From Herbaspirillum sp. (GTDB taxonomy: Bacteria; Pseudomonadota; Gammaproteobacteria; Burkholderiales; Burkholderiaceae_D), in the NCBI GenBank assembly GCA_028291765.1, contig JAQGNR010000280.1, positions 1 to 32,535 on the forward strand: a stretch of DNA of 32,535 nt, in the 5' to 3' direction. A program made the position numbers and the translations under genes. Positions 26,490-32,535 of this stretch are shown one piece after another; positions within the stretch are counted from its first letter, which is position 1; every line of letters starts with the position of its first letter. The notes under the pieces were generated by a model. The model saw only the letters and a list, made by a program, of their open reading frames with translations. It ran no database searches and was not told where the DNA came from.

Positions 26490-26515
26490 CTTAGGGAAAT
26501 TAAGATTTCCCTAAG
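26490..26515. promoter_or_regulatory. Perfect 26-bp palindrome, probable operator of the efflux operon
   Basis: CTTAGGGAAAT (26490-26500) and ATTTCCCTAAG (26505-26515) are exact mirror arms around TAAG. It lies 113 bp upstream of the adaptor start. A possible -10 (TATATT on -) lies closer to the gene. The form fits a TetR- or MarR-type dimer site, but the regulator is not in the window. Confidence 0.65.
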
Positions 26516-26629
26516 TAATCGGACCACCCGCTTGCATCAAAACCTGAACAGTTATTCGTTAGAAAATCGTATTCCCGTGGATAGGATGTAACACGATTAT
26601 TTTTTTTATATAACCACTGACTTTAAATC

Positions 26630-26658
26630 TTGACACCACGAAACGCCAAGTTTACAGT
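26630..26658 (+). promoter_or_regulatory. Candidate sigma70 promoter towards the porin
   Basis: A consensus TTGACA (26630-26635) is followed after 17 bp by TACAGT (26653-26658). If used for the porin it would give a leader of over 350 nt. TTGACG at 26808-26813 could be an alternative, nearer -35. Confidence 0.45.
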
Positions 26659-26807
26659 CCACCTGTTTTCATTTTATGGAGTCCCTTCGTGGGTACTTGT
26701 TCCGATTGTTATAGTTGCCAAACACAAGTTTTGGCTCTGCCTCGGTAAGATTACGCAAGAATTCTTTTGCCATCATCTTGCCATGGGCGGATGGTGGTAT
26801 CTCGATG

Positions 26808-26827
26808 TTGACGACACCTGTCGTCAA
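26808..26827. promoter_or_regulatory. Perfect 8-bp-arm palindrome upstream of the porin
   Basis: TTGACGAC (26808-26815) and GTCGTCAA (26820-26827) mirror each other around ACCT. The first arm also resembles a -35 box. A repressor operator is plausible, for example for a sugar- or acid-responsive regulator. Confidence 0.55.
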
Positions 26828-26864
26828 TAGTCTATGTACTCCCAAATTTATTCATATATTGATT

Positions 26865-26959
26865 GCAGAAGCTTCGGCTGAATTGCCGTAGCTTTTGCAT
26901 GTCAGCGCTGATACTTCGCAGGCGTTTGCCTGTGCGGTCGTGATGCGGCAAATGCCGCA
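26865..26959 (+). promoter_or_regulatory. Structured leader: three successive hairpins before the porin
   Basis: The first, GCAGAAGCT-CGGC (26865-26878), pairs with GCCG-AGCTTTTGC (26885-26898), with one T-T mismatch and one G-U pair. Next is CAGGC/GCCTG near 26919-26932. The third is the near-perfect palindrome TGCGGCA-aa-TGCCGCA (26944-26959). None has a T-tract, so this looks like a folded 5' untranslated region. Confidence 0.45.
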
Positions 26960-27031
26960 GGCACGGTATCGGGCTGCGCGAACATCATGCCGATGAAGGG
27001 TTCTCCATGCTTAATCTCAGCGGAGCCACCC

Positions 27032-28426
27032 ATGTTTAAAAACAAAAGAAAATTTGCCGTCGGATTCTTGCTGGCACGCCTGATCGGTATGCCCGTGCTT
27101 GCGAGCGCGCAGGAAGATCCAACCGCCGCTGCGTCAGTATCGGCAGCGTCCGCAGCACCGGAGAAAATCATTCCAACTGAAACGTGGAATGCCAAATTTC
27201 AGCAAACGTATATCTGGCAAGATAAACCATCGTTTAGCGCCCCCTATACCGGTCCCAATAGCCTGAGCCCCGCTCAGGAAGAAGGGCGTTCATCCACCAT
27301 TACGGCATTTTTTGGCTTACGCCCATGGCAAGGCGGGGAGCTCTATTTCAACCCGGAAATGAGTCAATCTACTGCGATGTCCGATTTGCACGGCTTGGGC
27401 GGAGTGACTAACAGCGAACAAGAAAAATCCAGCGGGCCAAACCCGATATTTTATCGGGCGCGTTTATTCCTGAGACAGACCTTCGGTTTTGGCGGCGGGC
27501 AGGATGCTGTTGAATCGGGACAGAATCAGTTGGCTGGCATGGTCGATAAGCGTCGCCTGGTTGTGACCGTCGGCAATCTGGCGGTCACCGATATTTTCGA
27601 TAACAACGCTTATGCCCATGACCCACGCACCCAGTTCACTAATGGGACATTTTTAACGCAAGGCGCCTATGACTATGCCTCCGATGCGCGCGGCTATAGC
27701 TGGGGTGCGGCGGCCGAATACTACTACGACGATTGGGCATTTCGCATCGGACGTTTCATGGCGCCAGTTCAATCGAACGGTTTGGCGCTGGATACCCGCA
27801 TCGGCAAATACCACGGCGACCAGTTCGAAATTGAGCACTCGCACACAATTGGCGATCAACCCGGCAAGGTCAGATTTCTGGTATTTCGCAACAAGGAAAA
27901 GATGGGAAGTTTCGCGGATGCGATTGCGTATGCACAAGCCAACGGCGGTACGCCTGATGTAGCTAACGTGCGTAAAGATAACGTCAAAATCGGCTATGGC
28001 CTCAACTTGGAGCAAGCCCTCCGATCCGATGTCGGCCTGTTTGCCCGCGCCAGTTGGAACGACGGAAATACGGAAACCTATTCATTCGCAGAAATAGAAA
28101 ATTCGATCTCAACCGGCATTGCGGTCAAGGGCGATAGCTGGGACAGAGCAAATGACACGTTCGGCCTGGCCGTTGCGCAAAACGGCCTGAATAAAGAACA
28201 CCGTGAATACCTGGCCCTGGGCGGCTTGGGCGCCTTTATCGGCGATGGGCAAATCAACTACCGGCCCGAGAGGATCGTTGAAGCGTACTACAACATGAGC
28301 CTCTACAAGAAGGCAGATAAGCGCATCGCGTTGATGGCCGGCATTCAGCATATAGACAACCCTGCTTACAACGCCGATCGTGGCCCGGTGAATGTCGCCA
28401 CGATGCGAATCCACACTGAATTCTGA
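27032..28426 (+). CDS. OprB-type carbohydrate porin
   Basis: An outer-membrane beta-barrel of the carbohydrate-selective OprB family (464 residues). A signal peptide spans about residues 1-26 and ends PVLASA before QEDP, with an unusual Arg16 inside its hydrophobic part. The mature start ETWNAKFQQTYIWQDKPSF, the segment FFGLRPWQGGELYFNPEM, the GNLAVTDIFDNNAYAHDPRTQF block and the NYRPERIVEAYYNM strand fit the family. The last residue is Phe, as expected for BAM-dependent barrels. The start at 27032 is chosen over an in-frame one at 26987 because GGAG lies six bases upstream and the signal peptide begins there. The substrate is unknown. A chimeric small ORF follows after only 10 bp. Confidence 0.9.
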   Translation: MFKNKRKFAVGFLLARLIGMPVLASAQEDPTAAASVSAASAAPEKIIPTETWNAKFQQTYIWQDKPSFSAPYTGPNSLSPAQEEGRSSTITAFFGLRPWQGGELYFNPEMSQSTAMSDLHGLGGVTNSEQEKSSGPNPIFYRARLFLRQTFGFGGGQDAVESGQNQLAGMVDKRRLVVTVGNLAVTDIFDNNAYAHDPRTQFTNGTFLTQGAYDYASDARGYSWGAAAEYYYDDWAFRIGRFMAPVQSNGLALDTRIGKYHGDQFEIEHSHTIGDQPGKVRFLVFRNKEKMGSFADAIAYAQANGGTPDVANVRKDNVKIGYGLNLEQALRSDVGLFARASWNDGNTETYSFAEIENSISTGIAVKGDSWDRANDTFGLAVAQNGLNKEHREYLALGGLGAFIGDGQINYRPERIVEAYYNMSLYKKADKRIALMAGIQHIDNPAYNADRGPVNVATMRIHTEF

Positions 28427-28436
28427 GGAAAAAATC

Positions 28437-28718
28437 ATGACTAGCAACCAAACTTTAAAAAGAGTCGTCCTCGCCGATTGCGGCGCGGTCCTTGATAACG
28501 CACATGTTGGTGATATCCATGGCGCTTTTGGATCGATCAGTGCGAGCGATGTCGCCAAGTTTATCTTTGCCGCAATTGGCTATGCGCCAATGAAGAGTGA
28601 TCGTTTATATTGTGTTGTATTTATCCGGCGCGCGAATGGGTTACGGATTATCAGTTTGCGCAAAGCCAATCAAAGGGAGTTTGATTATTATGTCTCGAAA
28701 ATTGATACGGCCTACTGA
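28437..28718 (+). pseudogene. brnT: Truncated BrnT toxin fused to an unrelated N-terminus
   Basis: The ORF encodes 93 residues. From about residue 44 it reads AAIGYAPM then RLYCVVFIRRANGLRIISLR and KANQREFDYY, which match the C-terminal half of BrnT, the ribonuclease toxin of type II BrnTA systems. The BrnT N-terminal half, typically with DPAKAAxNxxKHGVSFxEA, is absent in all frames upstream. In its place are about 43 residues, MTSNQTLKRVVLADCGAVLD and onwards, which I do not recognise. GAGGA overlaps the porin stop 8 bp before the ATG, so the head may be the start of a former porin-operon gene joined in frame to the toxin remnant. It is very probably inactive as a toxin. Confidence 0.7.
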
Positions 28719-28968
28719 TGCTGAAGATGCAGCCATCACGGCGGCTGCATTGAGTGATCCGGACGCACAGCCCTTAACTGATGAGCAATTATCTAAGGTC
28801 AGGCCGATGCGCTCGCGTGGACGCCCTGCGGGGAGCGGGACGAAAGTGCAAGTGACGATGCGCTTTGATGAGGAAGTGCTAAATGCGTTTAAGAGTGAAG
28901 GCGATGGCTGGCAAACCAGAATGAATCGAGCGTTGCGCCAATGGTTGCAGGAGCATCGTCGAGCCTAA
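28690..28968 (+). CDS. brnA: BrnA-type antitoxin
   Basis: BrnA neutralises BrnT and represses the brnTA promoter. The 92-residue protein has the family layout. An acidic N-terminal part contains PTDAEDAAITAAALSDPDAQ and PLTDEQL. A basic RSRGRPAGSGTK linker follows, then a ribbon-helix-helix DNA-binding end (VQVTMRFDEEVLNAFK, GWQTRMNRALRQWLQEH). GGGAG lies 11 bp before the ATG at 28690. It overlaps the end of the brnT remnant by 29 bp, as in intact brnTA pairs. It appears complete, and a terminator follows. With its toxin truncated it would be a solitary antitoxin that could still bind DNA or counter related toxins. Confidence 0.85.
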   Translation: MSRKLIRPTDAEDAAITAAALSDPDAQPLTDEQLSKVRPMRSRGRPAGSGTKVQVTMRFDEEVLNAFKSEGDGWQTRMNRALRQWLQEHRRA

Positions 28969-28990
28969 GTTGCACATTTTCACTCATCTA

Positions 28991-29014
28991 AAAGCCGCCT
29001 AGTGTGGTTTTTTT
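28991..29014 (+). terminator. Intrinsic terminator after brnA
   Basis: AAAGCCGC (28991-28998) pairs with GTGGTTTT (29004-29011), including two G-U pairs, around CTAGT. The T-tract continues to 29014. Confidence 0.6.
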
Positions 29015-29230
29015 CGCCTAATAATATGCAGTTGTCAGAGTAGTGATACTTAAACTCCAAGAAACACCGGCGCGCAGTCATCCCCCTGACCTGCCTGCGA
29101 GCTAAATTGGGTGGTTTTGACTCAAATTTTCGATATATTTTGATATAGTAAAAAATGATCGCCTGAATTAGAAAAAAGCCGATAGATGACGCAATTTGAC
29201 GCACCTAGGGATCATTGAAAGGCCGCACTG

Positions 29231-29812
29231 ATGGATGTCAAAAAATCATATAAAGAGATGGCGATTCGTGTCTTAGGTAACTTTCAGTTATTGGAGCTGT
29301 GTCTAAAGATATATGTCGGGAAGAGTTACGAGTTCATTCGTCACCAAAATGGACGCTTTGTTATATTTGATTATTCGATTGGAGACATCGAGAACTTTCC
29401 ATTAGAAAAATTGTTGTTTATTTTTAAAAAAATGAACAGAAATCGATCGTTGCAAAAACGGTTGAATGTATTGAAAGATCAACGAAATTTTTTGGCACAC
29501 AACGCTTTATTGATATTGATGGATGGTCTAGGCGATAAAGATGAGATTCATACTTGGCACTCTGATTTGTACCATTTAGAAGACGAATTGATGAGCTGTT
29601 TAAAGACATTGTCTGACGAGGGAGGTTTGCTGATTTCGAGATTTTCCGGACAGGTTGGAAGGGATGGCCAAGAGATCGAGTTTCCTGAGGTAGGCGACTG
29701 GATGTTGCAAAAAAATATACCTGTGCCTTTGTCAAAAGAGAAAAAATCTGCCGAACCAATTAGGAAAAAGAAGCCTGGGTCCAGAAGCCCTAAAGTAAAG
29801 ACTGAAAAGTAG
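29231..29812 (+). CDS. HEPN-like protein of unknown function, AT-rich
   Basis: A 193-residue protein with no clear named family. The middle holds QRNFLAHNALL, in which R85 and H90 give the R-x4-H pattern of HEPN ribonuclease domains. It is set between helices (MAIRVLGNFQLLELCLKIYV before, LYHLEDELMSCLKTL after), as expected for the fold. The tail (about 169-193) is very lysine-rich, possibly for nucleic-acid contact. Codon use and base composition are clearly more AT-rich than in the core genes, which suggests transfer. No MNT nucleotidyltransferase partner lies beside it. HEPN proteins often act in toxin-antitoxin or phage-defence systems, but the assignment here rests on one motif and context. 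Confidence 0.6.
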   Translation: MDVKKSYKEMAIRVLGNFQLLELCLKIYVGKSYEFIRHQNGRFVIFDYSIGDIENFPLEKLLFIFKKMNRNRSLQKRLNVLKDQRNFLAHNALLILMDGLGDKDEIHTWHSDLYHLEDELMSCLKTLSDEGGLLISRFSGQVGRDGQEIEFPEVGDWMLQKNIPVPLSKEKKSAEPIRKKKPGSRSPKVKTEK

Positions 29813-29992
29813 CATTTGATGCGCGGGTGCCAGCAGTTTGTCGGTGAGAGGGTAAGAAGAGACGCGAAATTCTCACAAGGTCAAGAATATGACGCCAGCT
29901 ATGCAAATCAACCGTGATTTATTTTGATTATCGTGGTGCGCCTAGAATTAGGCAGCTTTGTTTTGATACACGAAAAAATAAAAGGAACGTGA
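29813..29992 (+). other. 180-bp spacer with a small perfect hairpin
   Basis: GCCTA (29940-29944) and TAGGC (29949-29953) form a short hairpin around GAAT about 40 bp before the DUF2971 start. AAGGAAC lies just before that start. Nothing else is recognised. Confidence 0.4.
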
Positions 29993-30721
29993 ATGCTGCT
30001 GTATTACTACACGGGAAAACAATGGGGTATGAAGTCATTGTGGGAGAGGCGTCTTAAAATCGCAAAATATGAAGATTTAAACGACCCATTTGAGTTACTT
30101 CCCTTCATTCAAACCGACCGGGAGGCCAGACGCTATTATAAAACAGTCGTCAGGGTACTTTCCGCAAATCACGGTGTGCTTTGCTTTTCAAAATCGTGGC
30201 GATCGACACTCATGTGGGCGCATTATGCTGAAAAACATACGGGGATGTGCCTCGAATTTGAGATAGAAGAAAATCAATTTCTAACTAAAATTGATTACGT
30301 TAATCAACGGCTCGATAGTCCAATAGATTTCACTAAACCTCTTCACAGCGCTGATGAATCAATGCTCGTGAGATGTCTGAATGTGAAGCATAGCGGATGG
30401 CAATACGAGAAAGAATATCGACTGCGTGTGAGTCTGAACGATGAGCGAGACGGAATTTATTACAATCCGTTTAACAATGGCATGCAGTTGCGGCGAGTCA
30501 TCATTGGGGCGCGTTGTACTTTGACGAACGTCGAAGTAGCCGAAGCAGTCGGTACAGAGCCGGACGCAGACGTCAGAATTTCCACCGCCCGCGCAGCGCA
30601 TGGTAGTTTCAGTATGTGCACAGATCAGACGGTAAAGATCCACACGATTACTGGCAAGACAGAAGAAATAAAAAAGCAACAGCGGCTTGCAAAGGCACTG
30701 TTGGAATATGGCGGTAAGTAA
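29993..30721 (+). CDS. DUF2971 family protein
   Basis: A 242-residue protein with the DUF2971 pattern: LYYYTG at the N-terminus, a NDPFE motif near residue 31 (KYEDLNDPFELLPF), LCFSKSWRSTLMWAHYAEKH then TGMCLEFE at about 62-90, and WQYEKEYRLRV near 141-151. The biochemical role of the family is not established. Members are frequent in variable regions of bacterial genomes. AAGGAAC sits seven bases before the ATG. It is moderately AT-rich, is followed by the integrase stub on the opposite strand, and belongs to the accessory segment. A link to the HEPN-like gene upstream (180 bp gap) is possible but unproven. Confidence 0.8.
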   Translation: MLLYYYTGKQWGMKSLWERRLKIAKYEDLNDPFELLPFIQTDREARRYYKTVVRVLSANHGVLCFSKSWRSTLMWAHYAEKHTGMCLEFEIEENQFLTKIDYVNQRLDSPIDFTKPLHSADESMLVRCLNVKHSGWQYEKEYRLRVSLNDERDGIYYNPFNNGMQLRRVIIGARCTLTNVEVAEAVGTEPDADVRISTARAAHGSFSMCTDQTVKIHTITGKTEEIKKQQRLAKALLEYGGK

Positions 30722-30765
30722 ATACATCAAAGTTATTCGCTGACATCGACCTTAACGAATGACTA

Positions 30766-30951
30766 TCACGGCTCGAAATTTAACTTCTTAATTAGGCCAT
30801 CGCAAAAATCTTCCGTATCCATATTGCACTCAACCTTGCGCGCCCATTCTTGAGCCATTCCCTTGATCGGGAATGACTTACTGATAGACTTATGCCCCTT
30901 ACGCCGTATTTGCGCAAACCAAGATGTGCCTCGTTTTGAAATAGTTGCCAT
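30766..30951 (-). pseudogene. Tyrosine integrase stub (N-terminal arm domain only)
   Basis: The 61-residue product MATISKRGTSWFAQIRRKGH, continuing SKSFPIKGMAQEWARKVE, matches the N-terminal arm-type DNA-binding domain of phage/island integrases. These are normally about 330-400 residues. After KVECNMDTEDF it ends in unrelated residues and a stop, and the core-binding and catalytic domains (R-H-R-Y) are absent. The frame is open upstream to 31032, but MATISKRG is the family start. It lies 99 bp from dusA and reads away from it. This marks an old integration at dusA followed by deletion. Confidence 0.8.
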
Positions 30952-31050
30952 GATCCATGATGCAAATTTGATGCAGTGAGCCTGCAAAACAACGCAAATT
31001 CGCGCAATATTGGTATTGGTAAAAATCCACAAAATCAGTCACTTAGCCCC

Positions 31051-32061
31051 ATGAAATCAACAAGTTACGGTAAAAGAACCATCAGCGTGGCCCCCATGAT
31101 GGACTGGACCGACCGCCATTGCCGCATGTTCCACCGCCAGATCACGCGGCATAGCTGGCTTTATACCGAAATGGTCACCACTGGTGCATTGCTGCATGGC
31201 GACGTCGCCCGCCACCTCGATTTCAATCAGGAAGAGCATCCGGTTGCATTGCAATTGGGCGGCAGCGAACCGTCAGATCTGGCGCAATGCGCAAAACTGG
31301 GGCAGCAATGGGGCTACGACGAGATTAATTTGAATTGCGGCTGTCCTTCAGAGCGGGTTCAGCGCGGCGCATTCGGCGCTTGCCTGATGGCAGAGCCGGC
31401 GCTGGTCGCCGATTGCGTGAAGGCAATGCGCGATGCCGTGACGATAGACGTGACGGTCAAGCATCGCATCGGCATCGACGACACCGAATCGTATGATTTC
31501 GTGCGCGATTTTGTCGGCACAATCGCCGCTGCCGGCTGCAATACGTTTATCGTACACGCCCGCAACGCGGTGCTCAAAGGCCTCAGTCCAAAGCAGAATC
31601 GCGAAATACCGCCGCTGAAATACGACTTTGCGTATCGGTTGAAACGGGATTTCCCGGCGCTGGAAATTATCATCAATGGCGGCATCAAGACGCAAGCGGA
31701 GATCGATCTGCATCTGGCGCATCTCGATGGCGTGATGCTGGGACGCGAGGCGTATCACAATCCCTACCTGATGGCGACCTTCGATGCGCGCTATTACCCC
31801 GATCTGCCGCATGGCGAAATTACCACGCGTGCGGCCGTGATCGATCGCATGCTGCCCTATGCCAGCGAGCAACTCGCGCGGCATGGCAGCGCCGGATTGC
31901 GCTTGAACAGCATCACCCGGCATATGCTGGGCCTGATGGCCGGGATGCCCGGCGCGCGGATGTTTCGCCAGACCTTATCGGATGCAACCCGGCTGGCCGG
32001 CGGCGATCCGCGGCTTTTGCTGGAGGCGATCGGGCGCATGCAGCCGCTGGGCCTGGAATAA
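31051..32061 (+). CDS. dusA: tRNA-dihydrouridine(20/20a) synthase DusA
   Basis: DusA is an FMN enzyme that reduces uridine to dihydrouridine in the D-loop of tRNA. The 336-residue protein starts MKSTSYGKRTISVAPMMDWTD and has INLNCGCPSERVQRGAFGAC with the catalytic Cys98. The DusA marker segment HARNAVLKGLSPKQNREIPP follows, then NGGI and GVMLGREAYHNPY at the phosphate-binding end. ATG at 31051 fits homologues. An in-frame GTG at 30976 is also possible. Neither has a Shine-Dalgarno sequence, which may reflect replacement of the native leader by an island insertion. The 5' coding region (about 31,080-31,130) is the known target of dusA integrases. Confidence 0.96.
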   Translation: MKSTSYGKRTISVAPMMDWTDRHCRMFHRQITRHSWLYTEMVTTGALLHGDVARHLDFNQEEHPVALQLGGSEPSDLAQCAKLGQQWGYDEINLNCGCPSERVQRGAFGACLMAEPALVADCVKAMRDAVTIDVTVKHRIGIDDTESYDFVRDFVGTIAAAGCNTFIVHARNAVLKGLSPKQNREIPPLKYDFAYRLKRDFPALEIIINGGIKTQAEIDLHLAHLDGVMLGREAYHNPYLMATFDARYYPDLPHGEITTRAAVIDRMLPYASEQLARHGSAGLRLNSITRHMLGLMAGMPGARMFRQTLSDATRLAGGDPRLLLEAIGRMQPLGLE

Positions 32062-32145
32062 AAGCGCACTCTCCATGCACGCTATTGTGAATGTGCTGCC
32101 GGGTTAAATCCTTTAGAATGGCAGCCTGTTAAGGAAAACCGCGCT

Positions 32146-32535
32146 ATGTCTGCCATGTCCATTGCCTCTACCGAAGAAATCGTTGCCGAATTGCGCGCCG
32201 GGCGCATGGTGATCCTGGTCGATGAGGAAGACCGGGAAAACGAAGGCGATATCGTCCTTGCGTCGGATTTCGTAACGCCGGAGGCCATTAATTTCATGGC
32301 GAAACACGCGCGCGGGCTGGTTTGTCTGACCCTGACAGAAGCCCATTGCGCTCAGCTCGATCTGAGCATGATGACGACGCGCAACGGGACTTCTTTCGGC
32401 ACCAATTTCACCGTATCGATCGAGGCCGCAGAAGGCGTGACAACCGGCATTTCGGCGGCCGACCGCGACCGCACGATTAAGGTTGCCGCCGCCAAAAACG
32501 CCAAACCGTCCGATATCGTGCAGCCAGGGCATATT
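32146..32535 (+). CDS. ribB: 3,4-dihydroxy-2-butanone 4-phosphate synthase (RibB or RibBA), 3' end missing
   Basis: This enzyme makes the four-carbon precursor of riboflavin from ribulose 5-phosphate. The first 130 codons are in the window and run off its edge. The signature ILVDEEDRENEGDIVLAS (about residues 24-41) with the acidic metal-binding cluster is intact. FMAKHARGLVCLTLT and GTSFGTNFTVSIEAAEGVTT follow. AAGGAAAACC precedes the ATG at 32146, and ATG 32155 is a weaker choice. Whether a GTP cyclohydrolase II domain follows (RibBA) cannot be seen. Only 84 bp separate it from dusA, with a TAGAAT -10-like box at 32114, and no FMN riboswitch is present. Confidence 0.95.
   Translation, partial: MSAMSIASTEEIVAELRAGRMVILVDEEDRENEGDIVLASDFVTPEAINFMAKHARGLVCLTLTEAHCAQLDLSMMTTRNGTSFGTNFTVSIEAAEGVTTGISAADRDRTIKVAAAKNAKPSDIVQPGHI

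Larger units (their letters stand above)
26378..27031. other. 654-bp divergent regulatory region
   Basis: No convincing protein gene lies between the divergently read adaptor and porin genes. The region holds a 26-bp palindrome near the adaptor side, a + promoter, a second palindrome and a run of hairpins before the porin, each listed separately. AATCGT (26565-26570) and ACGATT (26593-26598) with an adjoining T-tract could be a weak + terminator. The region is visibly AT-rich at 26,560-26,640. Confidence 0.6.
28560..30960. mobile_element. Probable remnant of a dusA-associated genomic island
   Basis: The stretch runs from the toxin breakpoint to just before dusA. It holds a broken brnTA pair, an AT-rich HEPN-like gene, a DUF2971 gene and the N-terminal stub of a tyrosine integrase. 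Such islands are known to insert at the 5' end of dusA with the integrase next to it. I found no convincing direct repeat of the dusA 5' end at the left side, so the boundaries are approximate and the element is not mobile by itself. Confidence 0.55.

Noticed and set aside
26630..26830. 66-codon ORF in the efflux/porin intergenic region
   Set aside because: Starts at TTG without a ribosome-binding site, overlaps a promoter and a palindrome, and has no recognisable domain.
29231..29812. HEPN-MNT toxin-antitoxin pair
   Set aside because: No nucleotidyltransferase-like (GSx10DxD) partner is found on either side. Only the R-x4-H motif supports HEPN.
30940..31110. att direct repeat around CCATGAT near the integrase stub and dusA
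   Set aside because: Only 7-8 bases are shared and the word also occurs twice in a row at 30,948-30,961, so it is too short to call an attachment site.
32062..32145. FMN riboswitch before ribB
   Set aside because: Only 84 bp are available and the conserved RFN-element segments are absent.

Overview
The window looks like a stretch of a betaproteobacterial chromosome, most likely Burkholderiales/Oxalobacteraceae (Herminiimonas- or Janthinobacterium-like). This is an inference from the gene order scpB-rluB-rimP-nusA-infB-rbfA-truB-typA, an rluB product with very long low-complexity tails, and a moderate GC content. No rRNA, tRNA, CRISPR array or intact insertion sequence was found.

Layout. Bases 1-2885 hold the 3' three-quarters of alaS, a zinc-ribbon Nudix hydrolase and a TusA-family sulfur carrier, all on +. 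A terminator shared by both strands separates them from a membrane-anchored, FMN-binding glutamate-synthase-like gene on - (2989-4584). A PAS-PAS-GGDEF-EAL protein follows (4826-7018). After a 367-bp hairpin-rich gap comes the overlapping pair scpB-rluB (7386-10359). A well-formed sigma70 promoter flanked by two perfect inverted repeats, followed by an intrinsic terminator inside the leader, opens the rimP-nusA-infB-rbfA-truB operon (10591-17063). typA (17199-19034) has its own extended -10 promoter and a triple 11-bp repeat in its leader.

Bases 19035-19518 carry no protein gene. They hold three intrinsic terminators and a candidate small RNA with a CU-rich, anti-Shine-Dalgarno-like stretch. 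On the - strand come a second c-di-GMP enzyme (Cache-type sensor, GGDEF, EVL-variant EAL) and a two-gene RND efflux operon of MdtAB/MuxAB type with no outer-membrane factor gene. A 654-bp divergent regulatory region with palindromes and a structured leader precedes an OprB-type porin.

Bases about 28,440-30,960 look like an eroded accessory island. It holds a beheaded BrnT toxin fused to an unknown N-terminus, an intact BrnA antitoxin, an AT-rich HEPN-like protein with an R-x4-H motif, a DUF2971 protein, and a 61-residue integrase stub that abuts dusA. dusA is a known integration hotspot. The window ends in ribB (3' end missing).

The core genes serve translation and ribosome maturation: RimP, RbfA, TruB and RluB mature or modify rRNA and tRNA, IF2 initiates, NusA couples transcription, BipA assists the ribosome, and AlaRS and DusA act on tRNA. 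Two c-di-GMP enzymes, an efflux pump and a porin supply environmental response. Short tandem duplications beside gene starts or ends recur across the window and are the most distinctive fine-scale trait. The dusA-side island, the rimP leader and the 19.2-kb sRNA candidate deserve most attention.
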